Shown here one piece after another: positions 40,026 through 50,354 of a stretch of 64,000 bases of DNA. Made by a program: the position numbers and the translations under genes. This DNA is from Achromobacter agilis (GTDB taxonomy: Bacteria; Pseudomonadota; Gammaproteobacteria; Burkholderiales; Burkholderiaceae_B), in the NCBI RefSeq assembly GCF_900496965.1, contig NZ_UFQB01000009.1, forward strand, positions 141,546 through 205,545, read 5' to 3'. Under the pieces are notes generated by a model, which saw only the letters and a list, made by a program, of their open reading frames with translations, ran no database searches and had not been told where the DNA came from. Position 1 is the first letter of the stretch. Each line of letters starts with the position of its first letter.

Positions 40026-40958
40026 ATGGCCACGCTTCCCGATCTGCGCTCGCGCGAGCTGCAGGCAATCTGCACACTCGCTGAATGCGGCAGCTTCGTC
40101 GCCGCGGCGTTGACGATGAATGTTTCCCAGCCGGCGCTGACGCGCACCGTGCAGCGGGTGGAGAAGGCCCTGGGGGTTGCGCTGTTTCATCGCTCCACGC
40201 GGCGCGTAGAGACCACGGCGGCGGGCCAGGAGTTCGTGACGCTGGCGCAGCGGGTGCTGGCCGATCTGCGCATTTCCGTGGAGAACATGCGCGAAATCTC
40301 CGACGAATTGCGCGGCCGCAATATTGTGTCGGCGGTAATGTCGGTGGCCTACACGCAATTGCCTCGCATCGTCGCCCGGTATCGCGAGTCGCGCCCGGGC
40401 ATCGAATTGCAGGTGCGCGAAGGCGTGCACGGCACCGTGATGGATGACGTGCGCAGCGGCGTCGCGGACATGGGCATCACCTATATCGATGACGTGCCGA
40501 ACGAGTTTTCGGTGGTGTCGCTGGGCCGCGAGGCTTTTCATGTGGTGATGCCGCGCAATCATCCGCTGTCCGCGCGGGCCGGGGTGACGCTGGAAGCGCT
40601 GGCGCCGTACGCCCAGGTATCGCTGCCCCGGGAGGCGCAGACCCGGCGGCTGATCGACAGCCATGCGGCGATTGCCGGCGTTCCCCTGCGGCATACGGTT
40701 ACCGTGAGCCAGTTCGCTACCGTGATGCAGTTTGTCTGGGCGGGGGTGGGCGTGGCGATTGTGCCGGGCGGCGCGGTGCCGGCCGCGCTGAGCGCGGACC
40801 TGGTGGCGCGGCCGCTGACCAGGCCGGCCTTGAGCCAGGCGATCGGCGTGGTGTTTCTCAAGGACCGCGGCCTGACCCCAAGCGCCAACGGCTTCCTGGC
40901 GCAATTGCGCAGCGATTGGGTTCAGGTTGTTGCTCCGGCGCGTTCGCGGCGCCGCTAG
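40026..40958 (+). CDS. LysR-family transcriptional regulator
   Basis: 310 residues from ATG 40026. N-terminal HTH: DLRSRELQAICTLAECGSFVAAALTMNVSQPALTRTVQRVEKALGVALFHRSTRRVETTAAGQEF. The effector domain begins IVSAVMSVAYTQLPRIVARYRESRPGIELQVREG. It converges with the Bug-receptor gene, the stops being 4 bases apart, and probably controls the CoA-transferase/UGSC operon on the opposite strand. Confidence 0.92.
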   Translation: MATLPDLRSRELQAICTLAECGSFVAAALTMNVSQPALTRTVQRVEKALGVALFHRSTRRVETTAAGQEFVTLAQRVLADLRISVENMREISDELRGRNIVSAVMSVAYTQLPRIVARYRESRPGIELQVREGVHGTVMDDVRSGVADMGITYIDDVPNEFSVVSLGREAFHVVMPRNHPLSARAGVTLEALAPYAQVSLPREAQTRRLIDSHAAIAGVPLRHTVTVSQFATVMQFVWAGVGVAIVPGGAVPAALSADLVARPLTRPALSQAIGVVFLKDRGLTPSANGFLAQLRSDWVQVVAPARSRRR

Positions 40959-40961
40959 GGC

Positions 40962-41978
40962 CTATTGCAGCCGGATGCCGGCAAGCTTCACGAGTTCCGC
41001 GTACCGCTTGGCCTCGCTGCGGCAGTACGCGTCGAAGTGTTCCGGCGTATCGCCTATCGGCATGGCCTGCGCCTCGATCAGGCGGGTTCGCACGTCCGGC
41101 TGCTGCAGGATGCCGCTGACCGTGCGGTAAAGGCGCGCGATCAGATTCGGGGGCGTTTTCGCCGGGACCCACATGCCGTACCAGGTGCTGAGGTTGACCG
41201 TCGGGTAGCCGAGTTCGGCGAAGGTCGGCACGTCCGGCAGCGCGGCCACGCGTTGCGGCGCGGTGACGGCCAGCGCGCGCAGCTTGCCACCCTTCACCAA
41301 GGCGATCGACGATGGCATGGAGTCCAGCATGTAGGTGACCTGGCCGCCGACGACATCCGTCAGCGCGGGGGCGCTGCCTTTGTACGGCACGTGGGTTACG
41401 TCGAGTTTGGCCGCCGCTTTGAACGCTTCGCCGGCCAGATGCCCGGGCGTGCCATTGCTGGACGAGGCGAAGTTGTGGCGGCCGGGCTGGGAGCGGACCA
41501 GGGCGATCAGGTCCGCCACCGAGCGCACCGGGGAATTGGCGCTGACGATCAATTGGATGGGCGTGGAGGCCAGGTTGGTGATGCCGCTGAAGTCCTTCAG
41601 CGGATCGTGCGACATGTTGGGGTACAGCGAAGGATTGATCAGCTGCCCCGACACATTGATGAGCAGCGTGTAGCCGTCCGGCGCGGCCTTGGCCACCATG
41701 TCGGCGCCTATCATGCCGCTGGCGCCCGGGCGGTTCTCGATGACGACGGATTGGCCGAGCTTCTCGGAGAGCGTGGCCGAGACGATGCGGCCGACGATAT
41801 CGGTCGGGCCGCCGGGCGGATAGGGGATGACGACCCGCAGCGGCTTGGACGGGTAATCGCTTGCGGCCAGCGCGCGGGCGCCGCCGCCGATGACGCTCAG
41901 GGCCGCGCCGGCGGTGCCGATGAGCAGGCGGCGCCTGGTGGGACTGACGGCTGCCTTAGCGTGAACGGATGGTTCCAT
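40962..41978 (-). CDS. Bug-family periplasmic receptor
   Basis: 338 residues. The leader MEPSVHAKAAVSPTRRRLLIGTAGAALSVIGGGARALA has a twin-arginine-like TRRRLLIG stretch, so Tat export is possible. The mature family blocks are DYPSKPLRVVIPYPPGGPTDIVGRIV, VIENRPGASGMIGADMVAKAAPDGYTLLI and HVPYKGSAPALTDVVGGQVTYMLDSM. It is the last gene of the operon beginning at 45023, likely the capture protein for that pathway's substrate. Confidence 0.93.
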   Translation of the reverse strand: MEPSVHAKAAVSPTRRRLLIGTAGAALSVIGGGARALAASDYPSKPLRVVIPYPPGGPTDIVGRIVSATLSEKLGQSVVIENRPGASGMIGADMVAKAAPDGYTLLINVSGQLINPSLYPNMSHDPLKDFSGITNLASTPIQLIVSANSPVRSVADLIALVRSQPGRHNFASSSNGTPGHLAGEAFKAAAKLDVTHVPYKGSAPALTDVVGGQVTYMLDSMPSSIALVKGGKLRALAVTAPQRVAALPDVPTFAELGYPTVNLSTWYGMWVPAKTPPNLIARLYRTVSGILQQPDVRTRLIEAQAMPIGDTPEHFDAYCRSEAKRYAELVKLAGIRLQ

Positions 41979-42016
41979 GGTTTGTCTCCCTTGTCGCCTT
42001 CTTGTGTGGGAACAGC

Positions 42017-43249
42017 TCAGGGTCCGACTGCGATCGCGCCATTGCGCCGCAGTTCGGCAAGCGCCTGCGGCGCCAGTCCGAGCACTTCGCGCAGTACCGG
42101 CTCTGTGTGGGAGCCCAGCACCGGTGGAGCGCTGCGGTATTCCACGGGTGTCGCTGAAAGATGCAGCGGGTTGCCGACCAGGTCGGCACAGCCCGCTTGC
42201 GCGTCCGGCATCGGCACGCGCATGCCGCGCTGCAGGACCTGCGGGTCGGCGAACACCTCGGCCAGGCCATTGATGGGGCCGCAAGGCACCCCCAGCGCCT
42301 CCAGCTCGCGCAGCCAGTGCGCGCTGGGATACAGCGCCATTCGCGCCTGGATCAACGGGATCAGCGTGTCGCGCGAAGCCAGCCGCGCGGTGTTGTTGGC
42401 GTAGTGCGGATCGTCCGCCAGGTCCGGCAGGCCGAGCGCGCCGCAGAACTTGCGGAACTGCGTGTCGTTGCCCACGGTAACGATGACGTAGCCGTCGCGG
42501 GTGGCGAAATCCTGGTACGGCACGATGTTGGGGTGAGCGTTGCCCAGGCGCGCCGGTTCGCGGCCGCTGGCCAGGAAGTTCATGGCCTGGTTGGCCAGCA
42601 CGGCGACCTGCACGTCCAGCAGGGCCACATCGACATGCTGGCCCTCGCCCGTGCGGTCGCGGTGCGCCAGCGCCGCCTGGATGCCGGCGGTGGCGTACAG
42701 GCCGGTCAGGATGTCAGTGAGCGCCACGCCTACCTTCAACGGCCCGGCGCCGGGCTGGCCGTCTTCGCGGCCGGTGATGCTCATCAGGCCGCCCATGCCC
42801 TGGACCAGGAAGTCGTAGCCGGGGCGGCCAGCGTAAGGCCCGCTCTGCCCAAAACCCGTAATAGAGCAGTACACCAGGCCCGGATGCGCGCGCTTCAGCG
42901 TGTCGTAGTCCAGGCCGTAGGCCTGCAGGCCGCCCACTTTGAAGTTCTCGATGAAGACGTCGCACTGCGCCGCCAACGCCGCCACCAGACGCCGGCCTTC
43001 GGGCGTGGCGATGTCGACGGCGACGGATTTCTTGTTGCGGTTGGCGCCGGCGAAATAGGCCGATTGCGCCACCTCGCCCCATTGGGGATCGCTGATCCAC
43101 GGCGGCCCCCAACCGCGGGTATCGTCGCCCAGGCCGGGGCGCTCGATCTTGATGACTTCCGCGCCCAGGTCGGCCAGCAACTGGCTGGCCCAGGGGCCGG
43201 CCAGCACGCGCGAAAGGTCCAGCACCCGCAAGTGCGACAGTGCGCCCAT
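42017..43249 (-). CDS. CaiB/BaiF-type (class III) CoA-transferase
   Basis: 410 residues from ATG 43249. LRVLDLSRVLAGPWASQLLADLGAEVIKIERPGLGDDTRGWGPP is the diagnostic N-terminus. GRPGYDFLVQGMGGLMS carries the catalytic Asp146, and LDVQVAVLANQAMNFLASG and PYQDFATRDGYVIVTVGND follow. The enzyme moves CoA between carboxylic acids via an aspartyl-CoA thioester. In the operon it presumably activates the acid bound by the Bug receptor, or an intermediate made by the UGSC pair. Confidence 0.92.
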   Translation of the reverse strand: MGALSHLRVLDLSRVLAGPWASQLLADLGAEVIKIERPGLGDDTRGWGPPWISDPQWGEVAQSAYFAGANRNKKSVAVDIATPEGRRLVAALAAQCDVFIENFKVGGLQAYGLDYDTLKRAHPGLVYCSITGFGQSGPYAGRPGYDFLVQGMGGLMSITGREDGQPGAGPLKVGVALTDILTGLYATAGIQAALAHRDRTGEGQHVDVALLDVQVAVLANQAMNFLASGREPARLGNAHPNIVPYQDFATRDGYVIVTVGNDTQFRKFCGALGLPDLADDPHYANNTARLASRDTLIPLIQARMALYPSAHWLRELEALGVPCGPINGLAEVFADPQVLQRGMRVPMPDAQAGCADLVGNPLHLSATPVEYRSAPPVLGSHTEPVLREVLGLAPQALAELRRNGAIAVGP

Positions 43250-43298
43250 CTTTCCCCTCCCCGTTTGCGCCGCGGCGCGCCGCGATGGAACGCCGCCG

Positions 43299-43877
43299 CT
43301 ACTGAAGCGCCACGCGCAGCGCCATTGGCGCTTTGGTTCCCAGCCAGACCTGTTGCGCCTGCTCCTTGATCTGCGCCACGCGCTGCGCGATTTCATCGGC
43401 CGTGATGGAGCTGACCGGGTGCGCGATCACGACGGGCTCCAACGTCTTCATGCCGATGGCCTGCCGCGTCAGTTCGGTTTCACGCGCGAACTCGGTGGTG
43501 ATGATGACCGCGCTGGGCAGGCCCAGGCGTTCCAGCGCGATCGAGTCGCGCACGCAGGCCGAGCAGCACGAGCCGCAATCGCCGATGGCGGTCAGCACGA
43601 TGTCGTTCTCGGCCGCGATGCGCGCGATCAATTCAGGCGCCGCGTCTTTGGAGAAGCTGTGCTTGACGTAGTAGTTCACCTCGGCGAATCCAATCGCTTC
43701 GCTCAAGGCGGCGACGGCGCCGCGCAACAGCTTGTTGGCATTCCATTTGGAGTTGTCCAGAATGCCCAGGCGCAGGCCGGCCAGGCTTTTCTTGCGCGCC
43801 GACACCGGCGCGTCCTCGAAGCGCAGCACGCCGCGCGGATCGAATACCGCGACTTTTTCCGCGTCATTCATCAACAT
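43299..43877 (-). CDS. UGSC-family protein (Cys form)
   Basis: 192 residues. The sequence LTAIGDCGSCCSACVRDSIALERLGLPSAVIITTEF (about 96-131) holds C101-G-S-C104, with C105 and C108 close by. In the UGSC (seleno)protein family the first of these can be selenocysteine, which suggests a redox- or nucleophile-type Cys. RLGILDNSKWNANKLLRG and YYVKHSFSKDAAPELI are further family-like blocks. The chemistry of the family is not established. It follows the 370-residue gene after 33 bases and precedes the CoA-transferase, so the three probably act together. Confidence 0.75.
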   Translation of the reverse strand: MLMNDAEKVAVFDPRGVLRFEDAPVSARKKSLAGLRLGILDNSKWNANKLLRGAVAALSEAIGFAEVNYYVKHSFSKDAAPELIARIAAENDIVLTAIGDCGSCCSACVRDSIALERLGLPSAVIITTEFARETELTRQAIGMKTLEPVVIAHPVSSITADEIAQRVAQIKEQAQQVWLGTKAPMALRVALQ

Positions 43878-43910
43878 GTCTCTCTCCTGGTTTCGCAGGC
43901 CGCTGCCTGG

Positions 43911-45023
43911 CTAGATGGCGCAGGCGCCGCTGGTGCAATCGGAACTCTCGGCGTTCGCGCCGTCGACCGCGCGCAGCACCGGCGTGCTCATGCTGCCCCA
44001 GCCCGGGATCAGCACGGAGAAGCGGCCGGCCTCGCCGCCCATCACGAATAGATGGATATGGTCGGGGCTGTGCACGATGGGGATGCGGGTGTCGTCCTCG
44101 CGCTTGTAGTACTTGGGCAGGTTGCGGTTGTAGACCTTGCCGTAGCGGTGGCCGTAAGCGAGGTCGATGAAGCGGTTGCCGTGATTGACGTACAGGTAGT
44201 TGCGCACGTCGGCGCGGGACCAGCCATATTTGCCGATGGTCTGCGCGTGCTCCAGGCCCAGCACCACGGCGATATGGCCGCCCAGCACCGCGCTGTTGGA
44301 GGCGATGGTGCTCATGGCCGAGCACATCGTATCGAGGATGCCTTCGGGGTCGTTCGAGATATGGTTGGTCACGCTGTGCGGGGCCTCGGCCGCCATCGCG
44401 AAGACGGTGGAGTCCTCGGGTTTGTAGCCGTGCTCCACGTGATACGGCGCCAGCGGGCTTTGCAGTTCGTTCTCGCAGACGCAGTAGGTGTATTTGCCGG
44501 GGTGACCCAGCGTGCTCTTGTCCAGGTCGCCGGGCCAGCCGCCGCCCACGTTGAGCATGATGAGGCGCAAGGCCCGGCCGATGGTGGCGTTGGCGCGGTT
44601 GCCGGAGCCGAAAGCGTTGACGCCGCCGTTCATGCCGATTTCGCGGGCGATCGGCCCGTTGACCACGAGCAGGGGCGAGGCCACGTGCGTGGTTGCTTGC
44701 ACCCCGTTGAGGTTGAAGGCCTGGTCGGTAATGGCCTTTACGCCCGCCAGCACCACCGGCGCGTATTCGGCCTTGCAGCCGGCCATCACCATGTTGATGG
44801 CCAGGACTTCACGCGTAAGCTCGCCCCAGCGCGGTGCGACGCGGGCTTCTACGAAGTCTGCGTCCCCGCCCAGCCGGGCCACGATCTCGTCGATCTTTTC
44901 CCGGGTCGGCGGCACAACCGGCAAGCCGTCGGTGAAGCCCCGCTCGTAGTAGTACTCGACCAGGTCTATTCCGGCCGGCACCATGCTCACGGGCGATGCC
45001 TTGGTTTGCATAACCGCACTCAT
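43911..45023 (-). CDS. Conserved protein of unknown function, UGSC partner, 370 aa
   Basis: First gene of the operon. Conserved-looking blocks: YYERGFTDGLPVVPPTREKIDEIVARLGG, INMVMAGCKAEYAPVVLAGVKAI, FNLNGVQATTHVASPLLVVNGPIAREIGMNGGVNAFGSGNRANATIGRALRLIMLNVGGG, and GHPGKYTYCVCENELQSPLAPYHVEHGY. The chain ends SSDCTSGACAI with two cysteines near the C-terminus, plus Cys in YCVCENE. No signal peptide or membrane segment is evident. It looks like an enzyme with several potential redox cysteines. No reaction is known to me for this family. The AT-rich 45040-45130 region probably holds the promoter. Confidence 0.7.
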   Translation of the reverse strand: MSAVMQTKASPVSMVPAGIDLVEYYYERGFTDGLPVVPPTREKIDEIVARLGGDADFVEARVAPRWGELTREVLAINMVMAGCKAEYAPVVLAGVKAITDQAFNLNGVQATTHVASPLLVVNGPIAREIGMNGGVNAFGSGNRANATIGRALRLIMLNVGGGWPGDLDKSTLGHPGKYTYCVCENELQSPLAPYHVEHGYKPEDSTVFAMAAEAPHSVTNHISNDPEGILDTMCSAMSTIASNSAVLGGHIAVVLGLEHAQTIGKYGWSRADVRNYLYVNHGNRFIDLAYGHRYGKVYNRNLPKYYKREDDTRIPIVHSPDHIHLFVMGGEAGRFSVLIPGWGSMSTPVLRAVDGANAESSDCTSGACAI

Positions 45024-45161
45024 GGGAATCTCTCCTCGTTGCTGTCGGATGACGTTGAGACGAGCATAGGAGTGCGGGCTTATCTATAACAAGAACAATC
45101 TATTTCTCTAAATGATTGTGTAAAACGCATAAATTGATTTGCTGCGGCGCACCGACAGCAG

Positions 45162-45192
45162 AAAAAAACGGGGCGGCCCGTGAGCCGCCCCG
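45162..45192 (-). terminator. Rho-independent terminator of the liu operon
   Basis: On the minus strand CGGGGCGGC, loop of 6, GCCGCCCCG and then a run of seven T. It sits 38-68 bases after the stop of the biotin-carboxylase gene and separates it from the UGSC operon. Confidence 0.88.
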
Positions 45193-45229
45193 ATCCGTTC
45201 AAGCGGCGCTAACCGCCGCTGGCATGGGC

Positions 45230-47242
<2,013 letters not shown>

Positions 47243-47298
47243 GGATGTCATCCAGTCTGAAATTATTTTTGAACTGCGGAGTAGGCGGCCCGGCCGCC

Positions 47299-48906
47299 CT
47301 ACATCCGGAATACGCCGAACTTCGTGTCTTCGATGGGCGCGTTCAACGCCGCAGACAACGCCAGGCCCAGCACGCGCCGCGTGTCGGACGGCGCGATGAT
47401 GCCGTCGTCCCAGAGCCGCGCGGTGGCGTAGTACGGGTGCCCTTCGCGTTCGTACTGTTCGCGGATGGGTGTCTTGAAGGCGGTTTCCTCATCCGCCGAC
47501 CACTGGCCGCCGCGGGCCTCGATGCCGTCGCGCTTGACCGTGGCAAGCACGCTGGCCGCCTGTTCGCCGCCCATGACCGAGATGCGGGCGTTGGGCCACA
47601 TGAACAGCATGCGCGGGGAATACGCGCGGCCGCACATGCCGTAGTTGCCGGCGCCGAACGAGCCGCCGATCAGCACGGTGAATTTCGGCACGTTGGCCGT
47701 GGCCACTGCCGTCACCATCTTGGCGCCGTGGCGGGCGATACCTTCGTTCTCGTACTTGCGGCCCACCATGAAACCGGTGATGTTCTGCAGGAAGACCAGC
47801 GGGATCTTGCGCTGCGCGCACAGCTCGATGAAGTGCGCGCCCTTCTGCGCGGACTCCGAGAACAGGATGCCGTTGTTGGCGACGATGCCCACCGGCATGC
47901 CGTGGATATGGGCGAAGCCGGTAATCAGGGTGGGGCCGAAGCGCGCCTTGAATTCATCGAACTCGGAGCCGTCCACGATGCGTGCGATGACTTCGCGCAC
48001 GTCGTAGGGCTTGCGCGTGTCGGCGGGAATGATGCCGTTGAGTTCGCTCGGGTCGTAGCGTGGTTCGCGCACCGGCACGGTGGCCAGCGGCTGAGGCTTC
48101 TTGCGGTTCAGGCGCGCTACCGCGTTGCGCGCCAGCTGCAGCGCGTGCATGTCGTTGGCGGCCAGGTGGTCGGCCACGCCGGACAGGCGCGTGTGCACGT
48201 CGCCGCCGCCCAGGTCCTCGGCGCTGACTTCCTCGCCCGTGGCGGCTTTCACCAGCGGCGGGCCGCCCAGGAAGATGGTGCCCTGGTTCTTGACGATGAT
48301 GGACTCGTCGCTCATGGCGGGCACGTAGGCGCCGCCGGCGGTGCAGGAGCCCATCACCACGGCGATCTGCGAGATGCCCTGCGCGGACATCTGCGCCTGG
48401 TTGTAGAAGATTCGGCCGAAGTGTTCGCGGTCGGGGAACACCTCGTCCTGTTGTGGCAGGTTGGCGCCGCCCGAATCCACCAGGTAGACGCAGGGCAAGT
48501 GGTTCTGCGCGGCGATTTCCTGCGCGCGCAGGTGCTTCTTGACCGTCATCGGATAGTAGGTGCCGCCCTTGACCGTGGCGTCGTTGCAGACGATCACGCA
48601 TTCGGTGCCCGCCACGCGCCCGATGCCGGTAATGACGCCGGCGCCCGGCGCTTCGCCGCCATACATGCCGTGGGCCGCCATGGGCGACAGTTCCAGGAAC
48701 GGGGTGCCCGGATCGATCAGGTTCTCGACGCGGTCGCGGGGCAGGAGCTTGCCGCGCGCCACGTGCTTGGCGCGCGCGGCTTCGCTGCCGCCCAGCGCGG
48801 TGTGCGCCAGTTTCTCGTTCAGATCGTCCAGCTGCGCCTGCATGGCACGCGCATTGTCGGTGTAGTCCTGCGACCGCGTATTGATGCGGGATTCGATGAT
48901 GGGCAT
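47299..48906 (-). CDS. liuB: Methylcrotonyl-CoA carboxylase beta (carboxyltransferase) subunit
   Basis: 535 residues. Carboxyltransferase fold with [118 protein letters not shown] and [39 protein letters not shown], the last typical of MCC-beta. It transfers CO2 from biotin to 3-methylcrotonyl-CoA, giving 3-methylglutaconyl-CoA. A long hairpin lies just upstream (49012-49092). Confidence 0.95.
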   Translation of the reverse strand: MPIIESRINTRSQDYTDNARAMQAQLDDLNEKLAHTALGGSEAARAKHVARGKLLPRDRVENLIDPGTPFLELSPMAAHGMYGGEAPGAGVITGIGRVAGTECVIVCNDATVKGGTYYPMTVKKHLRAQEIAAQNHLPCVYLVDSGGANLPQQDEVFPDREHFGRIFYNQAQMSAQGISQIAVVMGSCTAGGAYVPAMSDESIIVKNQGTIFLGGPPLVKAATGEEVSAEDLGGGDVHTRLSGVADHLAANDMHALQLARNAVARLNRKKPQPLATVPVREPRYDPSELNGIIPADTRKPYDVREVIARIVDGSEFDEFKARFGPTLITGFAHIHGMPVGIVANNGILFSESAQKGAHFIELCAQRKIPLVFLQNITGFMVGRKYENEGIARHGAKMVTAVATANVPKFTVLIGGSFGAGNYGMCGRAYSPRMLFMWPNARISVMGGEQAASVLATVKRDGIEARGGQWSADEETAFKTPIREQYEREGHPYYATARLWDDGIIAPSDTRRVLGLALSAALNAPIEDTKFGVFRM

Positions 48907-49011
48907 GGGGTTCCACCCGTCCTGCTTGTTGGAAATTTGAAGGCGCTCGTCGAGCGGTTTGTCTCGTTGCCCGGTGCGGCGGGCATGCTTGCCGGAATCG
49001 GTGCCGGAGAG

Positions 49012-49092
49012 GGATTTCGTTGCGCCTTTCCTGCATGGCGCGCGACCGACCCGTCGCGCACAACGCCATGCAAAAAAGGCGCAGCGGAATCC
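49012..49092. repeat. Long imperfect hairpin within the liu operon
   Basis: Arms 49012-49040 (GGATTTCGTTGCGCCTTTCC then TGCATGGCG) and 49064-49092 (CGCCATGC, A-run, GGCGCAGCGGAATCC) pair over most of their length. A nested stem CGCGAC/GTCGCG (49041-49046, 49053-49058) lies in the loop. It sits in the 233-base gap between the thiolase stop and the MCC-beta start, so it may attenuate or process the transcript. Confidence 0.7.
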
Positions 49093-49139
49093 GTCTGGCG
49101 CAGGCAAGCCCCGGAGGGCCTGCCTGCGCCGATGCCGCG

Positions 49140-50321
49140 TTAGATCATTTCGATGGCCATCGCCACGGCTTCGCCGCCGCCGATGCACAGCGTGGCGACG
49201 CCGCGCTTGCCGCCGGTCTTGCGCAGCGCGCCGACCAGCGTAGCCATCAGGCGGGCGCCGGACGCGCCGATCGGGTGGCCCAGGGCGGTGGCGCCGCCGT
49301 GGACGTTGACCTTTTCATGCGGGAGCTTGAAATCGGCCATGGCGGCCATGGTCACCACCGCGAAGGCTTCGTTGATTTCGTACAGATCCACGTCCTCGGC
49401 CTTCCAGCCGGTCTTGGCGAATAGATTCTTCAGCGCGCCCACGGGGGCCGTGGTGAACCAGTTGGGTTCCTGCGAATGCTGGCTGTGGGCCACGATGCGG
49501 GCCAGCGGCTTCACGCCGAGTTTCTCGGCGGTGGAGGCGCGCATCAGCACCATCGCGGCGGCGCCGTCGGAGATCGAGGACGAGTTGGCGGCGGTGACCG
49601 TGCCATCCTTCTTGAACGCGGGCTTGAGCGTGGGGATCTTCTCCGGCATGGCCTTGGTGGGGGCTTCGTCGGTGTCGATCACGGTGTCGCCCTTGCGGCC
49701 GGCCACGGTGACGGGGGCGATTTCCCACTTGAAGCTGCCGTCTTCCGACGCGGCGCGGGCGCGGCGCAGCGACTCCAGCGAGAAAGCGTCCTGCTGCTCG
49801 CGGGTGAAGGAATACTTGGACGCGCAGTCTTCGGCGAACACGCCCATCGCCTTGCCCTTGTCGTAGGCGTCTTCCAGGCCGTCCAGGGCCATGTGGTCGT
49901 AAACCGTGTTGTGGCCGTAGCGGTAGCCCTGGCGGCCCTTGAGCAGCAGGTACGGCGCGTTGCTCATGCTTTCCTGGCCGCCGGCGACGACGATGTTGGC
50001 GCTGCCCGCGGCCAGCAGGTCATGGCCGAACATGGCGGCCTTCAGGCCCGATCCGCACACCTTGTGGATGGTGGTGCAAGCCACGCCCAGCGGCAGGCCC
50101 GCGCCCAGCGCGGCCTGGCGCGCGGGAGCCTGGCCCTGGCCGGCCTGCAGCACGTTGCCCATGATGACTTCTTCGACCTGCTCGGGCTTGATGCCCGCGC
50201 GTTCGACGGCGGCCTTGATGGCGACCGAGCCCAGTTCGTGCGCGGCCAGGCCGGACAAGGCGCCCAGCATGCCGCCCATGGGCGTGCGGGCGACGGAAAC
50301 GATGACGATGGGATCTGACAT
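49140..50321 (-). CDS. Acetyl-CoA C-acetyltransferase (thiolase)
   Basis: 393 residues. Nucleophile Cys89 in [17 protein letters not shown], His in [19 protein letters not shown], second Cys379 in [14 protein letters not shown]; all three catalytic residues are present, unlike the thiolase-like protein at 26758. The enzyme cleaves acetoacetyl-CoA, an end product of leucine degradation, to two acetyl-CoA. It sits between aceK and the carboxylase genes in the liu operon. Confidence 0.94.
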   Translation of the reverse strand: MSDPIVIVSVARTPMGGMLGALSGLAAHELGSVAIKAAVERAGIKPEQVEEVIMGNVLQAGQGQAPARQAALGAGLPLGVACTTIHKVCGSGLKAAMFGHDLLAAGSANIVVAGGQESMSNAPYLLLKGRQGYRYGHNTVYDHMALDGLEDAYDKGKAMGVFAEDCASKYSFTREQQDAFSLESLRRARAASEDGSFKWEIAPVTVAGRKGDTVIDTDEAPTKAMPEKIPTLKPAFKKDGTVTAANSSSISDGAAAMVLMRASTAEKLGVKPLARIVAHSQHSQEPNWFTTAPVGALKNLFAKTGWKAEDVDLYEINEAFAVVTMAAMADFKLPHEKVNVHGGATALGHPIGASGARLMATLVGALRKTGGKRGVATLCIGGGEAVAMAIEMI

Positions 50322-50354
50322 GACTAGCTCCTGTGAGGGGCGGGACAGCTCGGG

